Position numbers and translations under genes: made by a program. Shown one piece after another: positions 1-6,297 of a stretch of 9,486 bases of DNA (its first letter is position 1; every line of letters starts with the position of its first letter). The DNA is taken from contig JBIKMR010000165.1 in the NCBI GenBank assembly GCA_044359155.1, positions 1 to 9,486 of the forward strand. Reading direction: 5' to 3'. Source of the stretch: WGMK01 sp044359155 (lineage in GTDB: Bacteria > Hydrogenedentota > Hydrogenedentia > Hydrogenedentales > JAEUWI01). The notes beneath the pieces were generated by a model that was not told where the DNA came from, did no database searches, and was given only the letters and a program-made list of their open reading frames with translations.

Positions 1-296
1 AAGGAAATGTATATGGCTCCCTCGCGGACTTCGAGCGCATAGGGTCGCAGGCAGGTGGTGCTGCCCCAGAGGCATTCGCCGGTCTTGAGGTTGTATTTCC
101 ACCCGTGCCATGGGCAGGTGATCACGTCTCCGTGCAGCTTGCCCTCCAGCAGGTTGGCGTTCTCGTGCTTGCAGCCCACTTCCATGGCGCGGAAGGTTCC
201 GTCCCCCTCCTTGAAGATGCCCACGGGGCGCGCGAGTATCTTGTAGGAACGCATCCGCGTGCCCTTGAAATCGTCCACGTGGGCTATCTTGATCAT
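1..296 (-). CDS. Rieske [2Fe-2S] ferredoxin-like protein (3' end cut by window edge)
   Basis: Reading the minus strand from ATG at 296 gives 98 residues that stay open to base 1. The two Rieske cluster-binding boxes are visible: C42-K-H44, and C61-P-W-H64 followed by G-W-K-Y. In this family the two Cys and two His bind a [2Fe-2S] cluster that passes electrons in oxygenases, nitrite reductases or stand-alone ferredoxins. The residues before the first box are a short beta-rich lead-in, and no signal peptide or membrane segment is visible, so a soluble cytoplasmic protein is likely. At about 100 residues this looks like a small stand-alone Rieske protein, with only a few residues missing. The start is not certain: no strong Shine-Dalgarno sits close to the ATG, and an in-frame GTG at 302 lies 12 nt after a GGCGGAG stretch. 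The gene diverges from the Fe-S gene series beginning at 454. The electron-transfer partner cannot be told from this window. Confidence 0.85.
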   Translation of the reverse strand, partial: MIKIAHVDDFKGTRMRSYKILARPVGIFKEGDGTFRAMEVGCKHENANLLEGKLHGDVITCPWHGWKYNLKTGECLWGSTTCLRPYALEVREGAIYIS

Positions 297-406
297 CTGC
301 ACGGTTGGTGAATTCTCCGCCGGAAGGATAGCAAGAGGTAGGGCTGGAATGCCCGGCCCATGTTAAGCGTTCCTAACAGTACTGGCGACAATGCAACGCC
401 TTGGCC

Positions 407-412
407 TATACT
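407..412 (+). promoter_or_regulatory. Candidate -10 element for the redox-disulfide/Fe-S carrier operon
   Basis: TATACT at 407-412 matches TATAAT at five of six positions. The best -35 partner is only the weak TGGCGA at 383-388 (18 nt spacer). Transcription would start near 419, which suits the translation start at 454 and argues against the in-frame ATG at 391. A small dyad, TGTTA(361-365)/TAACA(374-378), lies just upstream in the divergent spacer and could be an operator. Both are inferred from sequence only. Confidence 0.35.
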
Positions 413-440
413 ACGGGCAGCCACGCGGACCGCGTGCGTT

Positions 441-445
441 GAGGA
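441..445 (+). promoter_or_regulatory. Shine-Dalgarno deciding the 454 start
   Basis: GAGGA ends 8 nt before the ATG at 454. The upstream in-frame ATG at 391 has no comparable site, so 454 is preferred. Confidence 0.6.
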
Positions 446-453
446 CGAAGACC

Positions 454-711
454 ATGCTGGAAGCACAAGAACGATATTTTCAACCGGACATGCCGGTGGC
501 AGAGGCCATGAAGATGCACCCGCGCGTCGCGGAAGTGTTTGCCGCGTTTCACCTGGGCGGCTGTGGAAGCTGCGGCATAGCTCATTACGAAAGCATCGCG
601 CAGGTATGTGGCGCCTATGGCGTGGACGCCGCCGTGCTGCTGGAAGTCTTGGAAGGCTTGATGGAACGCCCGCCGGAAGACGCCGCCCTGACGGTAACTG
701 AGGAGCATTAA
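454..711 (+). CDS. DUF1858-type redox-disulfide (CxxC) small protein
   Basis: The protein has 85 residues from the ATG at 454. It matches the pattern of the DUF1858 / hybrid-cluster-protein-associated redox disulfide family: a short helix (V-A-E-A-M-K-M-H-P), a helix E-V-F-A-A-F, a G-G-C37-G-S-C40-G turn, and a C-terminal helix pair ending near residue 70. The two cysteines form the presumed redox-active or metal-binding pair. Related domains occur alone and at the N-terminus of the ScdA/RIC family of Fe-S repair proteins, but the exact biochemical role is not settled. The last codons are followed 1 nt later by the A-type carrier gene, whose Shine-Dalgarno lies inside this reading frame, so the two are very probably co-translated. 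The Fe-S neighbourhood supports a part in cluster assembly, repair or redox protection; this part is inference. An alternative start at 391 would add 21 residues of no recognisable character. Confidence 0.85.
   Translation: MLEAQERYFQPDMPVAEAMKMHPRVAEVFAAFHLGGCGSCGIAHYESIAQVCGAYGVDAAVLLEVLEGLMERPPEDAALTVTEEH
701..705 (+). promoter_or_regulatory. Shine-Dalgarno for the A-type carrier GTG start
   Basis: AGGAG lies inside the last codons of the upstream gene and ends 7 nt before the GTG at 713. It supports that non-ATG start and coupling of the two genes. Confidence 0.65.
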
Positions 712-712
712 C

Positions 713-1087
713 GTGTCTACACTGCAAGCGGAGAATATTCAGGCAGATGCCCCGAAGCCGAAGGCGCTGGTGGCCGCCACGCCCGACGCCATTGAGCAAC
801 TGAAGGTGCTGATGCACACCGATGGCGCAGGCAAGACCGGTGTACGGCTAGGCGTGAAGGGCGGCGGATGCTCGGGCTTTTCCTACGTGCTGGATTTTGA
901 CCTGCAACGCGATGGCGACAACCTTGTCGAGCAGGACGGTATCACCTTCTACCTGGACCGCAAGTCTACGATTTACCTGAAGGGCATCCTGCTGGATTAT
1001 GCTGCCGGGCTGAAGGGCAAAGGGTTTGTGTTCCGCAACCCCAACGCCACCAGCACTTGCGGCTGCGGGGAATCGTTCTCCGTATAG
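713..1087 (+). CDS. A-type iron-sulfur cluster carrier protein (IscA/ErpA/SufA/HesB family)
   Basis: The product has 124 residues. The family's three ligand cysteines are present: Cys53 in G-G-G-C-S-G-F, and Cys116 and Cys118 in T-C-G-C-G-E-S-F close to the C-terminus. The body has the usual K-S-x-x-Y-L-x-G and L-D-Y segments. These proteins receive [2Fe-2S] or [4Fe-4S] clusters from the scaffold and hand them to apo-targets in the cytoplasm. About 15 extra N-terminal residues precede the domain, which otherwise has normal length. The start is GTG with a well-placed AGGAG. The gene follows the redox-disulfide gene by 1 nt and precedes ygfZ by 38 nt. The family call is firm. IscA, ErpA and SufA cannot be separated by eye, so no symbol is given. 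Confidence 0.95.
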   Translation: MSTLQAENIQADAPKPKALVAATPDAIEQLKVLMHTDGAGKTGVRLGVKGGGCSGFSYVLDFDLQRDGDNLVEQDGITFYLDRKSTIYLKGILLDYAAGLKGKGFVFRNPNATSTCGCGESFSV

Positions 1088-1090
1088 CGG

Positions 1091-1111
1091 ACGCCCAGCT
1101 GCCCCGGGCGT
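1091..1111 (+). repeat. Short inverted repeat between the carrier gene and ygfZ
   Basis: ACGCCC (1091-1096) and GGGCGT (1106-1111) form a perfect 6-bp stem with a 9-nt loop, 4 nt after the carrier stop codon. No U-run follows, so this is not a good intrinsic terminator. It could be an mRNA processing or attenuation structure, or chance in GC-rich DNA. Confidence 0.3.
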
Positions 1112-1125
1112 GATAAAGTATCCCA

Positions 1126-2874
1126 ATGTCTTTACTCCACGAGATAGCATCTGTCCGCCAAAACGCGGGCATCTGGATGCGGCACGATTACACCGTGCTG
1201 CGCTTTACCGGGGCGGATGCAGCAAGCTGGCTGCACAACCAGACTACGAACGATGTGGTCGGGCTGGCCAGTGGCACGGGTAACCGGCAGGCTTTGGTCA
1301 ACAGGCAGGGGCGACTGCAATGTGTGTTCGACCTGCTCCGTTTTGACGACGAATACTGGGCCGTCATCGAGGCGACGCAAGCACCAGCCTTGCTGGAACG
1401 CCATGAGAGCCACCGCTTTCTCGAAGACGTAACCATCGAGGACGTGGGCGCGGGGCATGGGCAGATCATGCTGGAAGGTCCGCGCGCTGCGCTGTTCCTG
1501 CTGACCCTGCTCGACCCCGTGCCAAACCTTGGCGACGCTCCCCTGCCCTCAGCGCCCTTTCACTTTGCCCCCCTGCGCCTCTGCGAGCGGGACGTGCTGG
1601 CCCTGCGCCTTACGGAAACGGGCGAGGATGGCTTTCTCTTGTTGGCCGCGCCGGGAGACGAAGAGGCTCTGTACGAAGACCTGGCTTCCGAGGGAGTAAT
1701 GCTGGGTGTATCAGAGGTTTCAGATCCTGCGCGCAATACTTTGCGCGTCGAGTCTGGCCTGCCGAAGTACGGCACGGAATGGAGTATCTCTACCGTAATT
1801 GCCGAGACCCCCTTCGAGCGTGACGCGGTGAGTTACGACAAGGGCTGTTACCTCGGGCAGGAAGTGGTCACCCGCCTGAAGACTTATGGCACGCCGAAGG
1901 AAGCACTGGCAGGGTTGCTGATCGAGGGAGACTCCCCCGCAATTCCCGATCCTGGCGCAGAGCTGTTCATTGACGGCGCGCGCATGGGCAGGATGTGTTC
2001 CTTCAGTTACTCCCCCACGCTGTCCGGCTGGATTGCCCGCGCCTACCTCGACCGCAACCACCGCACCGAGGGGGACACGCTGGACCTGGCCGACGCAACC
2101 GGTCGCTACGCCTTTCGCGCGACAGTGAAACACCTGCCCCTGATCGACCAACCGAGCCGCGACGAATATGCGGCGCGCCTCTATCACGATGCACTCGCCC
2201 ACTTCGACCAGGACCCTGATGACCAGGACGATTCCGCCATCCACCTCTTGGAAGACGCCATCCGCCTTTCCCCCGCTTTCGAGGACGCGTATGAAGTTCT
2301 CGGCGTGGTGCTGCATCGGCACCATCGGGTGGACGAGGCCATCCGTATCATGAAACAACTGGCTGCCATGAACCCCAATTGCGTGATGGCGCACACCAAC
2401 TTATCCGTCTTCTATGTGGCCAAGGGCATGATTCAGGAGGCGGAAGAAGAGAAGGCGTTGGCCGGGCAGTTGGAGTTCAAGCTGCAACTTGACGCGAAGC
2501 AGGCCGCCAAGCAAGCCGAAGCGGAACGTCGCCACATCCGGCAGGAAGCGGAGGAACGCATCGACCTGTTCAAGGAAGTCCTCGACATCGACCCCGAAGA
2601 CCCCATCGCCACCATGGGGATCGGCTCCGCTTACATGCAGCTGGAGCAATACGCCGAGGCGATACCCCACCTGGAAACCGCTGCCCGTGTGCAGAAGGAC
2701 TACTCCGCCGCCTTCCTTAACCTAGGCAAGTGTCACGAGTTTTCTGGAAACGCCGCTGATGCCACGCAGGCCTACCGCGATGGCATCGCCGCCGCTGGTC
2801 GCAAGGGCGACCTTATGCCCATGCGCGAAATGGAACGCAGGCTCAAGGCGCTGGAATCGGCCTTGCCCGGTTGA
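1126..2874 (+). CDS. ygfZ: YgfZ/CAF17-type folate-binding Fe-S protein with C-terminal TPR domain
   Basis: The protein has 582 residues. Residues 1-345 are the GcvT-like YgfZ/CAF17 part: an N-terminal W-L-H-N-Q-T-T-N-D-V segment (35-44) and the diagnostic K239-G-C241-Y-L-G-Q-E246 motif with its essential Cys. E. coli YgfZ (about 325 residues) acts with folate in the maintenance of certain [4Fe-4S] enzymes, including tRNA-modifying MiaB. Residues about 346-560 are extra: TPR-like helix pairs near 349-382 and 386-418, a charged, probably coiled-coil stretch at 435-480, then TPR pairs near 477-526 and 527-560. The start ATG has no obvious Shine-Dalgarno, but the next ATG at residue 18 would cut into the domain. 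The gene ends 21 bp from the convergent secreted hydrolase gene. The Fe-S genes upstream agree with the call. The TPR half suggests protein-protein docking, which is an inference. Confidence 0.92.
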   Translation: MSLLHEIASVRQNAGIWMRHDYTVLRFTGADAASWLHNQTTNDVVGLASGTGNRQALVNRQGRLQCVFDLLRFDDEYWAVIEATQAPALLERHESHRFLEDVTIEDVGAGHGQIMLEGPRAALFLLTLLDPVPNLGDAPLPSAPFHFAPLRLCERDVLALRLTETGEDGFLLLAAPGDEEALYEDLASEGVMLGVSEVSDPARNTLRVESGLPKYGTEWSISTVIAETPFERDAVSYDKGCYLGQEVVTRLKTYGTPKEALAGLLIEGDSPAIPDPGAELFIDGARMGRMCSFSYSPTLSGWIARAYLDRNHRTEGDTLDLADATGRYAFRATVKHLPLIDQPSRDEYAARLYHDALAHFDQDPDDQDDSAIHLLEDAIRLSPAFEDAYEVLGVVLHRHHRVDEAIRIMKQLAAMNPNCVMAHTNLSVFYVAKGMIQEAEEEKALAGQLEFKLQLDAKQAAKQAEAERRHIRQEAEERIDLFKEVLDIDPEDPIATMGIGSAYMQLEQYAEAIPHLETAARVQKDYSAAFLNLGKCHEFSGNAADATQAYRDGIAAAGRKGDLMPMREMERRLKALESALPG

Positions 2875-2895
2875 TGGCCTCGCCCAAGCAATGAC

Positions 2896-5280
2896 TCATT
2901 TGCCCGACTGCGCCACCTCGTTACGGTGCGCATCCAGCAGGCCGCTCAAGTACGACATCGTTTCCGGTTGGGATTCCGCCAAATTGGTGGTCTCTCCCGG
3001 ATCGACCCTCAGGTCATAAAGGTGCGGCGCCGCGAATTTGCTGTGATCGATGTACTTCAGGCCGTTCTCCGTGACGCAATCGGCGGATATCGGAAAAATA
3101 TCGTAGAACGTAAGTGTGCTGCCGAATACCGCTCCCGGATTCGCGGCCTGCTCGAAGCAATCGGTCGACTGCCACTGGGGAAGCGGATTGAATCCCAAGG
3201 CATTCGCCAGGGTTGGCAAAACACCGAGCGCCTCGACGCGCGCGCCGATTGTCTGTGGTTCAAAGCCGGGACCTTTGAAGATAAGCGGCACATGGGTTTG
3301 CTCGTCATACAGCGTGTGCCCGTGGCCAATGAGCAACTCTCGCTCCTGAAGCGCCTCGCCATGTTCGGACACGACGACAAAAATCGTGTTGGGGTGGGCT
3401 TCCTCAATCGAATCAAACAATCGCGCGAGCTCGTCATCGAGATAGCGAATTTCCGCATCGTAGCGATATCGCATGGCGGCAACGCCATTCTCGGAGAGCA
3501 CGGGCGCTGCGGGTGGTATGTTGAAAAACCACGCGCCGAAAATCTTTTGCAAGTAGGCGCGAAAGGCCATGACGCTGAGGTTCATCGAGTCCGCCGCGTC
3601 GATGACGGGTTGCGGCCCGAACACTTCCTGGTATTCCACCGGCGGCGCGTAGGGTCCGTGGGGATCGTAGTATTGAACGAAGCTAAAGAAGGGTTCCTTC
3701 CATTCCGCCTGGCTTTCCAGGATTGCGTTTGTGACAAGCGCCGCAGGGTATTCGTTCAAGAACACATAGCGCTCAGTGTCGAATCCTTGGCCAAAGCCCA
3801 GTTCCGCCAACACGTTTCCGTTGGTCTGCCATCCCCGGCAGTCGTAGCCGTACCCGGCGAACCATTCTCCAAGGGCAACAAAGCGAGTCGGCACGGCGTA
3901 CAGCTCGCTGCCGGGAACGTCCGCGTCGAGGTCAGGGTTCGGGTACATGCCGGTGAAGTAGCCAAACATGGACGGGCGTGTCCAACTGCTGGGCGCATGC
4001 GCATTGGTAAAGTTGGCACCTTGCGCCGCTACGCCCGCGAGAAAGGGGGTGACGGGTATGCCGTTTCTTGTTGCGCCAATTCGGCTTCCGCGCAGGGTGT
4101 CTATAACGATGAAGACCACATTCGGCGGGAGATCCTTCTGGCCGGCGCAGAAAAGGTCCTCGCCCGCAATGCAGTCATAATACCCCCCAGCGTTGAAGAA
4201 CTGAACGAGGCGCAGCAATTCGCTGAGGCTGATGCGCCAATCCTGCGGGGCGTAGTCGCCCGAATGCGGCGGACAGGTCCTGTCTCCGTCCCCGAGGTCA
4301 TAACCGTCTTCTGTAAGGGGGGCGCAAGAATACATTTCCCCGTTAAAAAGCTGAACGACACGCAGCAATTCCGTCAAGCCGATGTCACCATCGCCGTCCT
4401 GATCGGCAACGTGGATTAGCGGCTCGACTTCTCCCTCCCCGTCACACTCGCCCTGATGAGTGACTGTCACCCCACGCTCTTGAAGCGTTGGAATATCGAA
4501 GCACAGGGCGTCTACGCCCAGCGGATTGCCCGAGAGGTTCAGGCTGTCTTCCTCCCCGAGGCCGAAGTTAATCCGCAATGGGGAGATGTCTGTTATCTGA
4601 TTGCTGGAAAGATCCAGGAGGCGCAATGCTGCCGCATCGGACAAGCCACTCAAATCGACCACGTCATTGCCGGAGAGGAGAAGCTCTTCGAGCGTTGCAG
4701 GAATGGAGCCGGTAGGAATCGACGCAACGGCATTATCCGCGAGTCCCACCGCGACAAGAGCGGGCAGATCGACCAGAGCAGAGAGGTCTGCAATCTCGTT
4801 CTGCCCCAGGGTAAGGGTTGTGAGATTGGTCAATCCGCCAAGTGGGGGCAGCACGGAAATTCCGTTGTCCCTCAGGCGCAGCGTTTCCAGATTCGGAAGC
4901 GATGCTACCGGGCCCAAATCCGTAGCTTGATTGCTGTTCAGGTTCAGCAGGGTGAGCTTCGTTAGAAAGGCGAGCGGGGAAAGATCGGCGATTGATCCGT
5001 TGATCAGGGTCAGTTCCTGCAAGTCCAGGCAATATTCCAAACCAATGAGTTCGCTGACCCCCTCGGCATTGAGCGAGGAAAAGCCCACCCCGACGAGATC
5101 AGTGGCAAGCACATCGCCCGTCGGCTTGCCAATGGCAGTGCGAACGGCCACATTGAGGGCAGGATCCGGGAAGTTCACTGCTTGGCCCGCGAAAGAGGCA
5201 GACGGTAAGACCGCCGTAATCAGCAAAGTTGCCAGAGACGGAATTGTGAATAATGTTGTGCCTGTCCTTAAGTAGCCCAT
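2896..5280 (-). CDS. Secreted LRR / dockerin-like / sulfatase-like (alkaline phosphatase superfamily) hydrolase
   Basis: The protein has 794 residues and starts at an ATG with AGGAGG 10 nt upstream. Residues 1-31 form a signal peptide (hydrophobic 10-26, cleavage near A-S-F-A). Residues about 35-255 are an internalin-like leucine-rich repeat region with 20-22-residue units (L-x-x-L-x-L-x-x-N-x-I-x-D-L). Residues 290-372 hold two dockerin/EF-hand-like units: D293-x-D-x-D-x-D299...E304-L-L-R, and D347-W-R-I...E354-L-L-R. Residues 387-790 are a sulfatase-like fold: V-I-D394-T-L-R, W-T434-R-P-S437, Y-Y-D-P-H541-G-P-Y, V-S-E639-H-G-E, and G-H655-T-L-Y-D-E with V-P-L-I. The nucleophile position is Thr434, not the Cys that becomes formylglycine, so a classic sulfatase is unlikely. 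A phosphodiester or phosphotransfer activity of the same superfamily is possible. Ten cysteines in the mature part fit export. The substrate is unknown. A 497-residue ORF antisense to it (2926-4419) is a shadow. Confidence 0.9.
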   Translation of the reverse strand: MGYLRTGTTLFTIPSLATLLITAVLPSASFAGQAVNFPDPALNVAVRTAIGKPTGDVLATDLVGVGFSSLNAEGVSELIGLEYCLDLQELTLINGSIADLSPLAFLTKLTLLNLNSNQATDLGPVASLPNLETLRLRDNGISVLPPLGGLTNLTTLTLGQNEIADLSALVDLPALVAVGLADNAVASIPTGSIPATLEELLLSGNDVVDLSGLSDAAALRLLDLSSNQITDISPLRINFGLGEEDSLNLSGNPLGVDALCFDIPTLQERGVTVTHQGECDGEGEVEPLIHVADQDGDGDIGLTELLRVVQLFNGEMYSCAPLTEDGYDLGDGDRTCPPHSGDYAPQDWRISLSELLRLVQFFNAGGYYDCIAGEDLFCAGQKDLPPNVVFIVIDTLRGSRIGATRNGIPVTPFLAGVAAQGANFTNAHAPSSWTRPSMFGYFTGMYPNPDLDADVPGSELYAVPTRFVALGEWFAGYGYDCRGWQTNGNVLAELGFGQGFDTERYVFLNEYPAALVTNAILESQAEWKEPFFSFVQYYDPHGPYAPPVEYQEVFGPQPVIDAADSMNLSVMAFRAYLQKIFGAWFFNIPPAAPVLSENGVAAMRYRYDAEIRYLDDELARLFDSIEEAHPNTIFVVVSEHGEALQERELLIGHGHTLYDEQTHVPLIFKGPGFEPQTIGARVEALGVLPTLANALGFNPLPQWQSTDCFEQAANPGAVFGSTLTFYDIFPISADCVTENGLKYIDHSKFAAPHLYDLRVDPGETTNLAESQPETMSYLSGLLDAHRNEVAQSGK
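4201..4371 (-). repeat. 150-bp-spaced DNA repeat marking two dockerin-like units
   Basis: The 21-bp stretch at 4201-4221 recurs at 4351-4371 with only two differing bases (GG against CA in the middle). The copies are exactly 150 bp, or 50 codons, apart. They encode the L-L-R-[LV]-V-Q-[FL]-F-N cores at residues 355-363 and 305-313 of the secreted hydrolase. This fits an internal duplication that gave the two-unit calcium module. Confidence 0.75.
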
Positions 5281-5290
5281 TATCTGCGAG

Positions 5291-5296
5291 CCTCCT
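5291..5296 (-). promoter_or_regulatory. Strong Shine-Dalgarno of the secreted hydrolase gene
   Basis: On the minus strand this reads AGGAGG, 10 nt before the ATG at 5280. It fixes the start directly ahead of a good signal peptide. Confidence 0.7.
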
Positions 5297-5305
5297 GCAA
5301 AGCCA

Positions 5306-5344
5306 GTCTACTTCACGCGTAGACACCATGCGTAATTGACGCAT
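5306..5344 (-). promoter_or_regulatory. Two consecutive inverted repeats in the leader of the secreted hydrolase gene
   Basis: Dyad 1: ATGCGT (5328-5333) and ACGCAT (5339-5344), 6-bp arms around 5 nt. Dyad 2: GTCTAC (5306-5311) and GTAGAC (5319-5324), 6-bp arms around 7 nt. Both are perfect. They lie just upstream of the Shine-Dalgarno and are separated by only 3 nt. They could be a transcription-factor operator or two small RNA stem-loops in the 5' leader. Neither is followed by a U-run. Confidence 0.45.
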
Positions 5345-5364
5345 ATTTTGGACCGAGCTTTCAT

Positions 5365-5393
5365 AGGCTAAAGCATAATATGGATGGTGTAAA
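5365..5393 (-). promoter_or_regulatory. Candidate promoter of the secreted hydrolase gene
   Basis: The region 5345-5406 is clearly more AT-rich than its surroundings. On the minus strand TTTACA (5388-5393, five of six matches to TTGACA) is followed after 17 nt by TAGCCT (5365-5370, three of six). TATTAT at 5375-5380 is a better -10 but has no good -35 at the right distance. The exact element is uncertain. Confidence 0.3.
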
Positions 5394-5406
5394 GAATAAA
5401 AATACA

Positions 5407-6297
5407 CTAGCCGTATGTTTTGATGATGGCAGCGGCTATGGCTGAGGGCACGGCAACCACAGACGTGACACGGCGGTTGGCGGCCAGCTCTACGTTGTCG
5501 ATGGCGAGCAGATCCATGGGGTTGGCCATGGCAAGGGTGAGGCGGGTGAGGTCGCCGTCGATGGGGATGCATTCGTGGCGGCGGGCCAGCTCGCCGGATA
5601 TCTGGTGCGCGGCTGCCTCGATTACGGCATCGGGCACGAGGTTGATGAAGGGCAGCTTGAGCTGGGCGGCGATGACCTTGGCGATCATTTCTTCGGAGGT
5701 GATGCCGCGCTCTACGAGCAGTTTACCGATGCGCTTTGGCTTGGAGCCTACCTGCTCGGCGAGCAGGGAGTCGAGCTGTTCCTGGGAGATGACGCCCGCC
5801 TCAACGAGTATCTCCCCCATACGCTTCTTATGGCCAGAGGGATCGTGCGCGTCGAAGTCTGGGGACTCTGCTGGACTGGGCTGCACGGTAGCGTCAGGGT
5901 GTGTGGCGGCTTCGGCGTGTTGCAGCTTGGATTCGAGCTCTGCAAGGCGGTGGCGCAGAGTGTCGCGCTCTTGTTGAAGAGTGAGGATGTTGGCCTGCAA
6001 CTGGTCGCGCTCGCGCTCCCATGCCTGTTCAGCTTCGGGGTTGGACGCGGTTTCGGGTTGGGTTGGCGCGGTTTCGGGCAAGTGGAAGTAGCCGTCCTGT
6101 ATCTCGGCCTCGGTGGGGATGGCGTCGATTACAGGTTCCATGCCGAACATGGCCTCGCTGACGACGGCCTCGGCCATGACCATTTCCATGCGCTGGGCGA
6201 GTCCTTCGGGCTGAGCTTTTTCGCGACGCTCTCGCAGTCCGTCCGCCATGGCGCGCACACGGGCGAGCACCTCGTCTGGGCGGGGATCGCCGCTCAT
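5407..6297 (-). CDS. Stand-alone MshEN (GspE/PilB N-terminal) domain protein, paralogue A
   Basis: The protein has 296 residues. Residues 86-130 are a charged, probable coiled coil (heptad-like, rich in E, R, Q, L). Residues 131-155 are a Pro/Asp-rich linker. Residues 158-296 are a MshEN / T2SS-E N-terminal domain. It holds two tandem 24-residue motifs, R159-M-G...Q182 and R189-I-G...Q212, then L-P-F-I-N-L and M-A-N-P-M-D-L near 257-263. In the ATPase MshE this domain binds c-di-GMP through two such R-L-G...Q motifs. Here both Arg and both Gln are kept, so c-di-GMP binding is plausible. There is no Walker ATPase part, unlike GspE/PilB. The start ATG overlaps the stop of the upstream paralogue by ATGA and has no Shine-Dalgarno of its own, which points to translational coupling. 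Its cellular role is unknown; an adaptor or c-di-GMP reader is inferred. Confidence 0.85.
   Translation of the reverse strand: MSGDPRPDEVLARVRAMADGLRERREKAQPEGLAQRMEMVMAEAVVSEAMFGMEPVIDAIPTEAEIQDGYFHLPETAPTQPETASNPEAEQAWERERDQLQANILTLQQERDTLRHRLAELESKLQHAEAATHPDATVQPSPAESPDFDAHDPSGHKKRMGEILVEAGVISQEQLDSLLAEQVGSKPKRIGKLLVERGITSEEMIAKVIAAQLKLPFINLVPDAVIEAAAHQISGELARRHECIPIDGDLTRLTLAMANPMDLLAIDNVELAANRRVTSVVAVPSAIAAAIIKTYG

Noticed and set aside
391..453. Earlier start for the CxxC protein
   Set aside because: No Shine-Dalgarno precedes it, the candidate -10 lies inside it, and the added 21 residues do not resemble the family.
2875..2895. Possible bidirectional terminator between ygfZ and the secreted hydrolase
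   Set aside because: The 21-bp gap and its flanks show no stem longer than 4 bp and no T-run.
3964..3996. Classic formylglycine-dependent sulfatase call for the secreted hydrolase
   Set aside because: The active-site segment reads S-W-T-R-P-S, with Thr at the position where Cys or Ser is needed for formylglycine formation.
2926..4419. 497-codon plus-strand ORF opposite the secreted hydrolase
   Set aside because: The minus strand shows a signal peptide, LRRs, calcium motifs and catalytic motifs in one frame. The plus product has no recognisable domain and is a GC-codon shadow.
5387..5407. GTGTA/TACAC inverted repeat with a T-rich loop after paralogue A
   Set aside because: The stem is only 5 bp and the T-run lies in the loop, not after the stem, so it is not a convincing terminator.
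5099..5572. 157-codon minus-strand ORF spanning the hydrolase leader and start
   Set aside because: It overlaps the signal peptide in another frame and the 3' part of paralogue A. It has no Shine-Dalgarno, and the hydrolase frame is far better supported.
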